In this document: one piece after another, positions 46,379 to 54,677 of the stretch | How positions within the stretch are numbered: position 1 is the stretch's first letter | Layout: each line of letters opens with the position of its first letter | NCBI GenBank assembly: GCA_017406925.1 | Contig: JAFQXO010000004.1 | Coordinates: forward strand, 1 to 64,000 | Direction: 5' to 3' | Length of the DNA: 64,000 nucleotides | From: Eubacterium sp. | GTDB lineage: Bacteria; Bacillota; Clostridia; Lachnospirales; Lachnospiraceae | Position numbers and translations under genes: made by a program | The notes under the pieces: model-generated | Seen by the model: only the letters and a program-made list of their open reading frames with translations | Told to the model about the DNA's origin: nothing | The model's database searches: none

Positions 46379-47668
46379 ATGAGCGAAAGAAATTATAGAT
46401 TTGAAACAGTACAGATTCATGCGGGACAGGAAAACCCAGATCCTGCATCGGATTCAAGAGCAGTCCCTATTTACCAGACAGCAGCATATGTTTTTAAAAA
46501 TTCAGAGCATGCTGCCGCAAGATTCGGACTAGCGGACGCAGGAAACATTTACGGAAGACTCACAAACTCTACACAGGGAGTATTGGAGGAGAGAATAGCT
46601 AAGCTTGAAGGCGGAGTGGCAGCACTTGCCCTGGCATCAGGATCGGCAGCTATCACATATACGATTCAGGCATTAGCGGGAGCAGGCGAGCACATCGTGG
46701 CTCAGAAGACTATCTATGGTGGTACTTCAAACCTTCTCGCACACACACTTCCTATCTATGGGATAGAGACATCATTGGTCGACGCCCATAACCTTGAGGA
46801 ACTAGAGGGTGCGATACAGGAGAACACAAAGGCCATCTATCTTGAGACATTGGGAAACCCAAACAGTGACATTCCTGACATCGATGCGATTTCAGAGATT
46901 GCGCACAAGCACGGACTTCCAGTCGTAGTGGATAACACATTCGGTACACCATATATGATTAGACCTATTGAGCACGGTGCAGATATAGTTGTGCATTCTG
47001 CAACAAAGTTCATCGGTGGTCACGGAACTACACTTGGCGGAATTATTGTTGATAGCGGTAAGTTCGATTGGGCTGCCTCCGGCAATTATCCTGGAATATC
47101 AGAGCCTAACCCTAGTTATCACGGCGTTAAGTTTACTGAGGCGGCAGGCCCAGCAGCATTCGTTACATATATTAGAGCGATTTTGTTGAGAGATACAGGA
47201 GCTACTATTTCACCATTTAATGCATTCTTGTTATTGCAGGGAACTGAGACATTGTCTCTCAGACTTGACAGACACAACGAGAATACAGCAAAGGTTGTTG
47301 AATACTTAGCAAACCATCCACAGGTTGAGAAAGTAAACCATCCATCCCTCCCAGATCATCCAGATCATGAGTTGTATGAGAGATACTTCCCTAATGGTGG
47401 TGGTTCAATATTCACATTTGAGATAAAGGGTGGCCAGGAAGAGGCACACAAGTTTATAGATAACTTGCAGTTGTTCTCATTATTGGCGAACGTAGCCGAT
47501 CTCAAATCGCTGGTAATTCATCCAGCCACAACTACACATTCTCAGGCGAGCGAGGAAGAGTTGGCAGATCAGAACATCAAGCCAAACACTATCAGATTAT
47601 CAATCGGTACTGAGAATATTGATGATATCATCGAAGACTTAGATGAAGCGTTCAAGGCTATAAGCTAA
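46379..47668 (+). CDS. metY: O-acetylhomoserine sulfhydrylase
   Basis: This PLP enzyme of the Cys/Met metabolism family makes homocysteine from O-acetylhomoserine and sulfide. The 429-residue length fits MetY rather than shorter cystathionine enzymes (about 380). TVQIHAGQENPDPASDSRAVPIYQTAAY and the PLP lysine block VVHSATKFIGGHGTTLGG are diagnostic. It lies 30 bases after cysK with GAGAGG upstream. Confidence 0.93.
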   Translation: MSERNYRFETVQIHAGQENPDPASDSRAVPIYQTAAYVFKNSEHAAARFGLADAGNIYGRLTNSTQGVLEERIAKLEGGVAALALASGSAAITYTIQALAGAGEHIVAQKTIYGGTSNLLAHTLPIYGIETSLVDAHNLEELEGAIQENTKAIYLETLGNPNSDIPDIDAISEIAHKHGLPVVVDNTFGTPYMIRPIEHGADIVVHSATKFIGGHGTTLGGIIVDSGKFDWAASGNYPGISEPNPSYHGVKFTEAAGPAAFVTYIRAILLRDTGATISPFNAFLLLQGTETLSLRLDRHNENTAKVVEYLANHPQVEKVNHPSLPDHPDHELYERYFPNGGGSIFTFEIKGGQEEAHKFIDNLQLFSLLANVADLKSLVIHPATTTHSQASEEELADQNIKPNTIRLSIGTENIDDIIEDLDEAFKAIS

Positions 47669-47684
47669 GTACCCGCGATTATGA

Positions 47685-47719
47685 TAAACCCGGCACTCAT
47701 TTGTGCTGGGTTTATTTTG
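47685..47719 (+). terminator. Terminator after metY
   Basis: A 12-bp stem (47685-47696 with 47703-47714, one wobble) with a six-base loop is followed by TTTATTTT. Confidence 0.9.
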
Positions 47720-47745
47720 CAGTTAATGTACTATATTGATATAAT
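47717..47745 (+). promoter_or_regulatory. Promoter of the Rrf2 regulator gene
   Basis: TTGCAG (47717-47722) and TATAAT (47740-47745), 17 bases apart, lie directly behind the metY terminator, so the regulator can be made independently. Confidence 0.8.
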
Positions 47746-47772
47746 AGTTACAATCAAAGAAAGAAGGCACAT

Positions 47773-48219
47773 ATGAAATTATCAAAGAAGGCTAGAATAG
47801 GAATAATGGCGCTGATTTATATTGAAGCGCATAAAGCAGAGGGTCATGTGGCTCTCGCCACAATAGCAGAAAAAGCGAATGTTTCGCAGCAGTATCTCGA
47901 ACAAACCATCACTGGTTTAAGACGCGCGGATATCGTCACTGGTATCAAGGGTGCTCAGGGCGGATACGAGTTAAATCGCGATGCCAAGGATATCACTGTT
48001 GCTGATATTATAAAGGCGATAGAGGGCGACTACCATTTGGATGCTGAGAAGGCACCTAAGGGAAGCGTGGTCCCTGAGATAGCAGACGTAGTACAGGAGA
48101 GTGTAATAGAAAAGGCGAACAAGAGTCTGGATGAAGCCTTCGAGGGCGTGACTCTTGAGGAGTTGGTGAATGATTACAAGAAGCGTTCACTTGCAAACGA
48201 GCCAATGTATTACATCTAA
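47773..48219 (+). CDS. Rrf2-family transcriptional regulator, CymR-like
   Basis: This is a 148-residue winged-helix Rrf2 regulator. It opens KLSKKARIGIMALIYIEAH, with recognition helix VSQQYLEQTITGLRRADIV and the wing GAQGGYEL. It contains no cysteine at all, so it cannot bind an Fe-S cluster as IscR or NsrR do. That matches CymR, the cysteine-metabolism repressor that acts with CysK as partner in Bacillus and Staphylococcus. Its place behind cysK-metY supports this. The assignment remains an inference; no CymR box was proved. Confidence 0.82.
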   Translation: MKLSKKARIGIMALIYIEAHKAEGHVALATIAEKANVSQQYLEQTITGLRRADIVTGIKGAQGGYELNRDAKDITVADIIKAIEGDYHLDAEKAPKGSVVPEIADVVQESVIEKANKSLDEAFEGVTLEELVNDYKKRSLANEPMYYI

Positions 48220-48225
48220 GAAGAA

Positions 48226-51200
48226 ATGCTAGAATTAAAAAACATAAAAAAAGAATATAAAACTGGCGATTTTGTTCAGACTGCATTAGATAATGTTAGT
48301 CTGAAGTTTAGAGATAGTGAATTCGTTGCGATTCTTGGACCAAGTGGTTCAGGTAAGACTACTATGCTCAACATTATCGGCGGCTTGGATAGATATGATA
48401 GTGGAGATCTTGTGATAAACGATATCTCCACTAAAAATTATAAGAGTAGAAATTGGGATTCATACAGAAACCATGCGGTAGGTTTCGTATTCCAAAACTA
48501 CAATCTGATTTCTCATCAAAGTGTCCTTTCAAATGTCGAACTTGCACTTACTATTTCGGGCGTAAGCCGTAGTGAGAGAAAGAGACGTGCATTGGATGCA
48601 CTCGAGCAAGTGGGACTCAAAGAACATGCAAAGAAAAAACCAAATCAATTGTCCGGAGGACAGATGCAGCGTGTGGCGATAGCCAGAGCGCTTATTAATG
48701 ACCCGGAAATATTATTGGCGGATGAGCCAACAGGAGCTCTCGACTCTGCAACTAGTGTGCAGGTTATGGAACTCTTGAAAAAGGTGGCTAAGGATAGATT
48801 GGTTGTGATGGTTACACACAATCCAAATCTTGCAAATACATACTCTACTAGAATAGTTGAGTTGAAAGATGGAAGAGTGACTTCGGATAGTAACGCTCCG
48901 ACCGAAGAAGAGATGCGCGCGGCAAGTGTTGTTGGCTTGATGAATGAGACAGGAACTAATGTATATGCATCGGAGAGTCCATCACGCCTCAAGGCTGACA
49001 AAAAAGGCAATATGGGAAAAGCCTCTATGGGATTTTTGACAGCGCTGGGCTTGAGTTTCAACAACTTGAAAACCAAGAAGGCTAGAACTATCCTCGTGGC
49101 TTTTGCAGGTTCGATTGGAATTATAGGTATCGCGCTTATTCTTTCATTGTCGAACGGAGTGAACACGTACATCAAAGGGATAGAGGAAGACACACTTTCC
49201 GAGTACCCTATTCAGATTGTGAAGAATCATGTGGACTTCTCGTCGATGTTGAAGGAGACTCGTGATGCCAGAGCAGAGCGCAAGCCAGGCGAAAAGGCAG
49301 TCGTCGAAGTCAAGACAGTGACTAATACTATCACCAACACGAGAAGCAATGACTTGAAGGCCCTTAAAAAGGAAATTGAGTCTAAGCACGATGAGTATTT
49401 TGAGTATGCCAAGGCAATAGAATATCTGTATAACGTTTCCCCGCTCATCTACAAGCAGAATAGCGGAAAGTGGAACCAGGTCAATCCTAATGAATCATTT
49501 AAGTCGATGGGATTTGATTCATCGTCCAGTACAATGATGAGTTCTTTCGGAATGTCGATGGATATGTTCTTTAAGATTCCTGATGATGAGAGACTATATA
49601 AGAATCAGTATGACGTGAAGGCTGGCCATTGGCCAAAGAATAAAAATGAACTTGTGCTAGTGCTAACTGAAAATGGAGCAGTATTAGATCAGGTTCTGTA
49701 TACATTAGGTTTCAGAGATCCTGATGAATTCGATAAGGCGATGAAAGATTATATGAGTGGCAAGAAGGTTAAGATAGCTACTGATAAGCGCTCATATGAT
49801 TACGATGATTTCATCGGTGTGTCTTTTAAACTTGTTAACAGCGCGGACTGTTACAAGTATGATAAGGAATATAAGGTTTGGACTTCGAAGAAGGACAACG
49901 ACAAATATATGAAGAAGATAGTGAAGGCTAGTCCTGAAATAAAGATTGTTGGTGTGGTTCGACCAAAGAAGGATACCACAGCCACGATGCTTCAGTCAGG
50001 AATTGCTTACACGAGTGCGCTGGAAGACTATGTTATAGATGAGGCAGCCAAGTCGAAAATAGTTAAGGAGCAGTTGAAAAATCCTAAGATAAATGTTTTC
50101 ACTGGAAAGAAGTTCAATTCCAAGAATAAGGGCTTTAACTTATCGAAGTTGTTTGCTTTGAATCCTGATGCCCTCAAGAACATCTTTGCGTTCGACGCAA
50201 GCAAGATGAATATGGACGGAATGGATTTATCTGATTTGAATTTTGGTACGGGAAGCATGATGGATCTGCTTAAAAATTCTGGAAAGAAAGTCACAGAGAA
50301 GCAACTTCAGAAGATGTTCAGTAAAATTTTGAAGAACTATTCCAAGTATGCAAAGAAGCATAAGATAGATACATTGGATGACTACGTCAATGACTATAGT
50401 TCATTCTTACTTTCAGATACTGCCGCAAAAATAATTAGTGATGGACTAAGTGAACAAGTTAAAAAAGGAAAAATTTCTATAGACACCAGCGCTATGGAAA
50501 AGATGGTTGGCAAAGTGATGTCGGGCTTCCAGGATTACTTAGTGAAGAAGCATTATACAGATATGTCTAAGATGTCTGAATACTTCTCTGAGTATATGGA
50601 AACAGATGAGGCATCACAGATTATTGGCGAAGCCATGGGCGATATGCTTTCGAGTGCGAAGTTCAATGTGAGTCAAAAAGATATGAGAAAACTCATGAAC
50701 AAACTCAACAAGTCTTACAAGAAGTATGCCAAGAAGCACAAACTTGCGACTATGGAGTCAGTGATGAAGGGCTTCACAAAATACTTGAGTTCTAAGTCGG
50801 CGCAGAAGCAGATTACGAAGATTGTTGGCAAGATGGTTGATATGGACAAACTCCAAAAGACTATCGGTGATGAGTTCGGAAAGACACTCGGCAATCTGAT
50901 TTCGTCAAAGCTGAAAGATGCGTTCAATATGGACACGAGCAAGTTCGCAGATATGATGAAGAAGGGAAGTACACAGAAGGACATCGAAGATTTGATGAAG
51001 TCGCTGATGGGAACTGAAATCGCATCATATGAACAGAATTTGCAGACGCTCGGTTATGCTGATAAGCGTGAACCGTACGAGATTAGGCTTTACCCTAAAG
51101 ATTTTGTCAGCAAAGATAAACTGGCGGACCTTATTTCGGATTACAACGAAAGAATGAAGAAGGAAGGCAAGAAAGATAAGGTTATTTCTTATACTGATTT

Positions 51201-51648
51201 AGTGGGAACAATGATGAGTTCCGTTACAGATATCATAAATGCTATAAGTTATGTGCTCATTGCCTTTGTGGCAATATCGTTAATAGTTTCTTCTATTATG
51301 ATTGGTGTAATTACGTATATTAGCGTGCTCGAGAGGAAGAAAGAGATTGGAGTCCTCAGGGCCATCGGTGCTTCGAAGCGTAATATCTCAAATGTATTTA
51401 ACGCGGAGACATTTATTATTGGAGCGCTGGCTGGTGTGATTGGAATAGTGATTACGAACTTGCTTTTGATTCCAGGAAATATTCTGATCAAGCATTTAGC
51501 TAAGGGCACAGAGATTCGAGCAGCGTTACCGCTTGGCGCAGCAGCCATACTAATACTGCTGAGTATAATATTGACTTTGATAGGTGGAATTATTCCATCG
51601 AGAAAGGCTGCGAAGCAAGATCCGGTTGTGGCGTTGAGAAGTGAATAG
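48226..51648 (+). CDS. Large fused ABC transporter (ATPase plus FtsX-type permease) with internal repeats
   Basis: This 1140-residue MacB-like protein has an ATPase at about residues 1-225 (Walker A GPSGSGKTT, signature LSGGQMQRVAIARAL, Walker B ILLADEPTGALD). A first membrane helix lies at about 285-310, then an extracytoplasmic domain of about 700 residues, then three helices (about 1005-1030, 1062-1085, 1100-1120) forming the FtsX fold and ending SRKAAKQDPVVALRSE. The external domain holds three 63-residue helical repeats starting near residues 707, 770 and 833, each with a Y/K-KH motif. MacB-type pumps couple ATP use to mechanical work on envelope substrates; the cargo here is unknown. 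The ribosome binding site is poor (AAGAAG), so it may be coupled to the Rrf2 gene six bases upstream. Confidence 0.9.
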   Translation: MLELKNIKKEYKTGDFVQTALDNVSLKFRDSEFVAILGPSGSGKTTMLNIIGGLDRYDSGDLVINDISTKNYKSRNWDSYRNHAVGFVFQNYNLISHQSVLSNVELALTISGVSRSERKRRALDALEQVGLKEHAKKKPNQLSGGQMQRVAIARALINDPEILLADEPTGALDSATSVQVMELLKKVAKDRLVVMVTHNPNLANTYSTRIVELKDGRVTSDSNAPTEEEMRAASVVGLMNETGTNVYASESPSRLKADKKGNMGKASMGFLTALGLSFNNLKTKKARTILVAFAGSIGIIGIALILSLSNGVNTYIKGIEEDTLSEYPIQIVKNHVDFSSMLKETRDARAERKPGEKAVVEVKTVTNTITNTRSNDLKALKKEIESKHDEYFEYAKAIEYLYNVSPLIYKQNSGKWNQVNPNESFKSMGFDSSSSTMMSSFGMSMDMFFKIPDDERLYKNQYDVKAGHWPKNKNELVLVLTENGAVLDQVLYTLGFRDPDEFDKAMKDYMSGKKVKIATDKRSYDYDDFIGVSFKLVNSADCYKYDKEYKVWTSKKDNDKYMKKIVKASPEIKIVGVVRPKKDTTATMLQSGIAYTSALEDYVIDEAAKSKIVKEQLKNPKINVFTGKKFNSKNKGFNLSKLFALNPDALKNIFAFDASKMNMDGMDLSDLNFGTGSMMDLLKNSGKKVTEKQLQKMFSKILKNYSKYAKKHKIDTLDDYVNDYSSFLLSDTAAKIISDGLSEQVKKGKISIDTSAMEKMVGKVMSGFQDYLVKKHYTDMSKMSEYFSEYMETDEASQIIGEAMGDMLSSAKFNVSQKDMRKLMNKLNKSYKKYAKKHKLATMESVMKGFTKYLSSKSAQKQITKIVGKMVDMDKLQKTIGDEFGKTLGNLISSKLKDAFNMDTSKFADMMKKGSTQKDIEDLMKSLMGTEIASYEQNLQTLGYADKREPYEIRLYPKDFVSKDKLADLISDYNERMKKEGKKDKVISYTDLVGTMMSSVTDIINAISYVLIAFVAISLIVSSIMIGVITYISVLERKKEIGVLRAIGASKRNISNVFNAETFIIGALAGVIGIVITNLLLIPGNILIKHLAKGTEIRAALPLGAAAILILLSIILTLIGGIIPSRKAAKQDPVVALRSE

Positions 51649-51657
51649 AAAAAATAT

Positions 51658-51692
51658 AAAAAGGATTGGATTCGAGGAATCCAATCCTTTTA
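51658..51692. terminator. Bidirectional terminator
   Basis: A 15-bp stem (51658-51673 with 51677-51692) has a GAG loop and A/T runs on both sides. It separates the ABC gene from the converging XRE gene and resembles the terminator at 52123-52165. Confidence 0.9.
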
Positions 51693-51707
51693 AAATAAGA
51701 ACAGTGT

Positions 51708-52019
51708 TTATTTATGCGAGAAAGTCGTAATTAGATTAACGATTGTATCAAACTCAGTCCTGTTCAACGAACTAAAGTAGGGAAGTAGTCTGTTGATGAC
51801 AATCGGATATTTATTAGTAGTGTCAAAGAACTCGACAGGTGTAATCTCTAACTCTTCGCATATCTTGAAAAAGGCTTCCATAGAAGGAAGAATTCTTCCG
51901 TTTTCAATACTGTTAATATAACCGGTATGTTGTCCGACCTTAAGGCTTAAATCTCTAGCGCTGATACCGCTAGAACCTACAAGTGTAGATAACCGCTTCG
52001 CAAAATCGTTTCTATTCAT
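51708..52019 (-). CDS. XRE-family regulator (copy 1)
   Basis: This 103-residue protein has a Cro/CI helix-turn-helix at about residues 9-62 (ISARDLSLKVGQHTGYINSI) and a short helical C-terminal segment. It is a clear paralogue of the copy at 52182-52499, with almost identical recognition regions and the shared MEAFFKICEELEITPVEFFD block. The size is like restriction-modification controller proteins. Its upstream region carries a 21-bp palindrome flanked by direct repeats, likely its own operator. Confidence 0.88.
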   Translation of the reverse strand: MNRNDFAKRLSTLVGSSGISARDLSLKVGQHTGYINSIENGRILPSMEAFFKICEELEITPVEFFDTTNKYPIVINRLLPYFSSLNRTEFDTIVNLITTFSHK

Positions 52020-52069
52020 AAACTCCCCCTTGCGTTATACTTTATCGTATTCTTATAAAAAACCTATGA

Positions 52070-52113
52070 CTTTAAAAACGATATTTTGCCAAAATGTCGC
52101 TTTAAAAACGACA
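52070..52113 (-). promoter_or_regulatory. Putative operator upstream of XRE copy 1
   Basis: Two direct repeats CTTTAAAAACGA (52070-52081 and 52100-52111, exactly 30 bases apart) flank a 21-bp palindrome, CGA-T-ATTTTG-C-CAAAAT-G-TCG, centred at 52089. TGTCG/CGACA (52095-52099 with 52109-52113) adds a further half-site pair. On the minus strand this lies upstream of the copy 1 start, in the promoter region. Confidence 0.6.
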
Positions 52114-52122
52114 AAGGGTAAA

Positions 52123-52165
52123 ATAAAAAGGATTGAATTCTTTTTTAAAATTCAATCCTTTTTAT
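52123..52165. terminator. Bidirectional terminator behind XRE copy 2
   Basis: A perfect 17-bp stem (52123-52139 with 52149-52165) has A/T runs on both sides. The stem core AAAGGATTGAATT resembles that of the 51658 terminator, as expected if terminator and XRE gene were duplicated together. Confidence 0.9.
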
Positions 52166-52181
52166 TGATAGCTTAATAATG

Positions 52182-52499
52182 CTATTTATTTTTGTCCGCT
52201 AGAGCTTCAATGATAAGCGCAATGTTATTGTACTCATCTTCAGAAAGCAAATCTAAAAAAGGAATTAATCTTCCAAGTCTTTCGGGATGCTTATTATCCA
52301 AATCGAAAAAGTCTACAGGAGTAATATCCAACTCTTCGCATATCTTGAAGAAGACTTCCATAGAAGGATATGCCCTACCATTTTCTATGCTATTTATATA
52401 ACCAGAATTTTGTCCTATCTTTAAACTTAAATCTCTAGCACTAATTCCGTTAGCATTTATTAATTCAGTTAATCTCTTTGTAAATAAAACTTTATTCAT
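52182..52499 (-). CDS. XRE-family regulator (copy 2), divergent from mod
   Basis: This 105-residue HTH protein (recognition region LSLKIGQNSGYINSIENGRA) is a paralogue of copy 1. It is transcribed away from the methyltransferase gene. The 133-base gap between them contains an 11-bp inverted repeat whose arms overlap the mod -10 box and the predicted -35 region of this gene. I infer an autoregulatory controller of the restriction-modification locus, comparable to C proteins, but binding is not shown. Confidence 0.88.
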   Translation of the reverse strand: MNKVLFTKRLTELINANGISARDLSLKIGQNSGYINSIENGRAYPSMEVFFKICEELDITPVDFFDLDNKHPERLGRLIPFLDLLSEDEYNNIALIIEALADKNK

Positions 52500-52541
52500 A
52501 TAAACCTCACCCCTATACTTTATAATATTCTCTTAAGAAAG

Positions 52542-52596
52542 GTATCGTAATGACTGCGATATATTCGTTGAAATAACGCAACCATTACGATACAAT
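52542..52596. promoter_or_regulatory. Divergent promoter region with 11-bp inverted repeat
   Basis: GTATCGTAATG (52542-52552) and CATTACGATAC (52583-52593) are perfect inverted repeats 30 bases apart. The mod promoter is TTGAAA (52568-52573) and TACAAT (52591-52596) with a 17-base spacer, so the right arm covers the spacer end and -10 start. The left arm lies over the likely -35 region of XRE copy 2 (minus-strand TATTAT at 52522-52527). One regulator bound here could repress both genes. Confidence 0.65.
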
Positions 52597-52632
52597 ATTT
52601 TTTAGGAAATACGCTTAATAAGAGGTGGAAAT

Positions 52633-54408
52633 ATGAGTAGCACAAATCTATCTGCTAAAAAAAGAAAACGTATGTTGGAGTTTTTAGGTAAACTAAAAAC
52701 ACAGTTTTCTGAGGATAATAATCCAGAAGCGTCAGAGTCTAGTAATGATCAAAAGATAGATAGAGAAGAAGTCCTTAAAGCTATTAATGAAATAGAAAAT
52801 GAACTCATAAGTAAAAAATATGGGCTGGTATGGGAAGAGCATGAGGAAGAAGTAGACCGCATGCTTGAAAATAACATACCAGTTTTTTCTGAAGTAAAAG
52901 ATAAAGAAATTATAAATGATGCCGAGGATAATGATTATAACTTCTTAATAGAGGGAGATAATCTCCATAGTCTTAAATTGCTCGAAAAAACTCATAAAGG
53001 AAAGATAGACGTGATTTATATAGATCCACCATATAATACGGGAAACAAAGATTTTGTATACGATGATAAATATGTTGGAGAAGATGATTCATATAGACAT
53101 AGTAAATGGATATCGTTTATAAATGAAAGATTAGGGACTGCACGTAGTCTGTTGAAAGAAGATGGGCTTATTTTTATCAGTATTAATGATTGCGAATTGT
53201 CTAGTGTAAAATTGTTATGCGATGGAATCATGGGGGAAAAGAATTATGTAGAGAACTTTATTTGGGTAAAAAATTCTGGAGGATCCTTATCCAAAACAAC
53301 ATTAACTAGGCATGAATATGTTTTGTGCTATGCAAAAAATATAGAAAAATCATATCGTAATAGCATTTACATGATGTTAAAACCTGGTTATAGAGAGATT
53401 ACAAATCTAATTGAAAAAAGCAAAGATAATAAATGTTCTATTGAAGAGACAGAACAGATAATTAAAAAATACTATAAAAATAATCCTGACTTGAAGGGGA
53501 TATCTTTATACAACAATATTGATGAGGAATATAGGTGCTTCAGGACGTTGCCTATCACTGCGCCAAATAATCAATTCTATGATGTTCTTCATCCGATAAC
53601 AAAGAAGCCAGTAAAAGTTCCACCACGAGGATGGTCGTGGAGTAAAGAAACAATGGAAAAGAATATAAAGAATGGGAAAGTGTTGTTTGGAAAAGATGAA
53701 TCATATGGTATCAGTCAAAAGTTATATTTAGAAGATGCAAAGTATGAACATAAAAGATCTACTTTTAATTGTGATCAAGCTGAAGGAAATAAAGATTTGA
53801 AAAACGTATTGAGCAAGAATAATGTTTTTGATAATCCTAAACCAGTATCATTGTTAAATTATATTCTTCAGAATGCAAACAAGAATTCAATTGTCCTTGA
53901 TTTCTTCGCTGGATCAGGAACCACGGGGCAAGCTGTGCTTGAATTAAATAAAGAAGATGGTGGTAATCGTAAATTTATTCTCTGTACTAATAATGAAAAC
54001 AATATTTGTGAGGATGTTACATATCAAAGAGTGAAGACTGTTATTACTGGGAAGCGTAAAGATGGATCAGAATATTCAGAAGGTATACCAGCAAATTTAA
54101 AATACTATAAAACAGATTTTGTTTCTAAAGATGCTGAATATGTAGAAGATGATTTGCTTAGGAGTACAAAAGAATTAATTCAATTAGAACATGGAATAGA
54201 TATTGATAAGAGTGACTATTGTCTAGTGTTATCAGAAGAGGATGCCGATGGCCTAGAAAAAAAGATAGACGGTATGGAATCGTTAAAAGGGATATACATT
54301 GCAAATGATGTGCTTTTGACATCGAATCAAAAGGATATATTCAAGAATTACGAACAATACATAATTCCAGATTGCTTTTATGAAAAAGAAATTATAAATA
54401 TCACATAA
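52633..54408 (+). CDS. mod: Type III restriction-modification DNA methyltransferase (Mod)
   Basis: This N6-adenine methyltransferase both recognises DNA and modifies it, and pairs with Res. The 591-residue protein shows beta-class motif order: catalytic DPPYNTGNKDF at about residue 131, and the SAM-binding LDFFAGSGTTGQAV much later, at about 424. The stretch between them is the variable target-recognition domain, so specificity cannot be read. The C-terminus ends IIPDCFYEKEIINIT, like other Mod proteins. It is more AT-rich than flanking genes, which suggests horizontal transfer. AAGAGGTGG precedes ATG 52633. Confidence 0.93.
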   Translation: MSSTNLSAKKRKRMLEFLGKLKTQFSEDNNPEASESSNDQKIDREEVLKAINEIENELISKKYGLVWEEHEEEVDRMLENNIPVFSEVKDKEIINDAEDNDYNFLIEGDNLHSLKLLEKTHKGKIDVIYIDPPYNTGNKDFVYDDKYVGEDDSYRHSKWISFINERLGTARSLLKEDGLIFISINDCELSSVKLLCDGIMGEKNYVENFIWVKNSGGSLSKTTLTRHEYVLCYAKNIEKSYRNSIYMMLKPGYREITNLIEKSKDNKCSIEETEQIIKKYYKNNPDLKGISLYNNIDEEYRCFRTLPITAPNNQFYDVLHPITKKPVKVPPRGWSWSKETMEKNIKNGKVLFGKDESYGISQKLYLEDAKYEHKRSTFNCDQAEGNKDLKNVLSKNNVFDNPKPVSLLNYILQNANKNSIVLDFFAGSGTTGQAVLELNKEDGGNRKFILCTNNENNICEDVTYQRVKTVITGKRKDGSEYSEGIPANLKYYKTDFVSKDAEYVEDDLLRSTKELIQLEHGIDIDKSDYCLVLSEEDADGLEKKIDGMESLKGIYIANDVLLTSNQKDIFKNYEQYIIPDCFYEKEIINIT

Positions 54409-54436
54409 AGAAAATAAAAAATACATATACAAAATA

Positions 54437-54465
54437 TTGCATTAGTAGGTGCCGAGGTTTATAAT
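54437..54465 (+). promoter_or_regulatory. Promoter of the putative toxin transcript
   Basis: TTGCAT (54437-54442) and TATAAT (54460-54465) are 17 bases apart and lie just after mod. The transcript would start near 54472. Confidence 0.85.
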
Positions 54466-54499
54466 GTCGTCGGGTGTTACCTGAATGGTGGCGATTAGC

Positions 54500-54541
54500 C
54501 CTTCTTTCGATAATCAATCATAAGATTGAAAAGAAAGGAGG
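54500..54541 (+). promoter_or_regulatory. 5' UTR hairpin burying the toxin ribosome binding site
   Basis: CCTTCTTTC (54500-54508) pairs along its whole length with GAAAGGAGG (54533-54541, one T-G wobble). An inner TCAATC/GATTGA stem (54514-54519 with 54524-54529) carries an ATAA loop. The whole Shine-Dalgarno sequence is in the stem, as in known type I toxin messages. Confidence 0.75.
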
Positions 54542-54549
54542 TGGTGCCT

Positions 54550-54618
54550 ATGACGGATTTTGAATTGTTAATTGTGATATTAACAGTAATGCTAGTTGTT
54601 ATGGACACAAAAAAGTAA
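54550..54618 (+). CDS. Putative 22-residue hydrophobic type I toxin (Fst/Hol-Tox-like)
   Basis: The ATG at 54550 lies eight bases behind AAAGGAGG. The peptide is short and has a polar start (MTDFE), one membrane helix of about 13 residues (LLIVILTVMLVVM) and a charged end (DTKK). That layout is typical of Fst, TxpA and so-called holin-like toxins, which damage the membrane when over-expressed. The gene has its own promoter, a sequestered ribosome binding site, a terminator over its stop codon and a converging antisense promoter. It sits between mod and res. Toxicity is inferred from layout, not shown. Confidence 0.7.
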   Translation: MTDFELLIVILTVMLVVMDTKK

Positions 54619-54644
54619 TCGCCAGTACCCTGACGATTACTTTT
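54611..54644. terminator. Bidirectional terminator shared by toxin and antisense RNA
   Basis: AAGTAATCG-C-CAG (54613-54625) pairs with CTG-A-CGATTACTT (54630-54642) around a TACC loop, with A/T runs on both flanks. The toxin stop codon lies inside the left arm. Confidence 0.85.
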
Positions 54645-54677
54645 AAGTAAAAGTGTAAGGGCTAACCATAATGGTAG
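54612..54677 (-). ncRNA. Putative antisense RNA (antitoxin) of about 65 nt
   Basis: On the minus strand a promoter is visible: TTGTAA (54710-54705), a 16-base spacer and TACAAA (54688-54683). A transcript would start near 54677 and stop at the shared terminator. Its first 14 bases derive from ACCATAATGGTAGC (54665-54678), a direct repeat (11 of 14 identical) of ACCTGAATGGTGGC (54479-54492) in the toxin leader. The RNA can therefore pair with the toxin leader at one end and with its 3' end at the other, as in the Fst RNA I/RNA II system. Confidence 0.6.
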
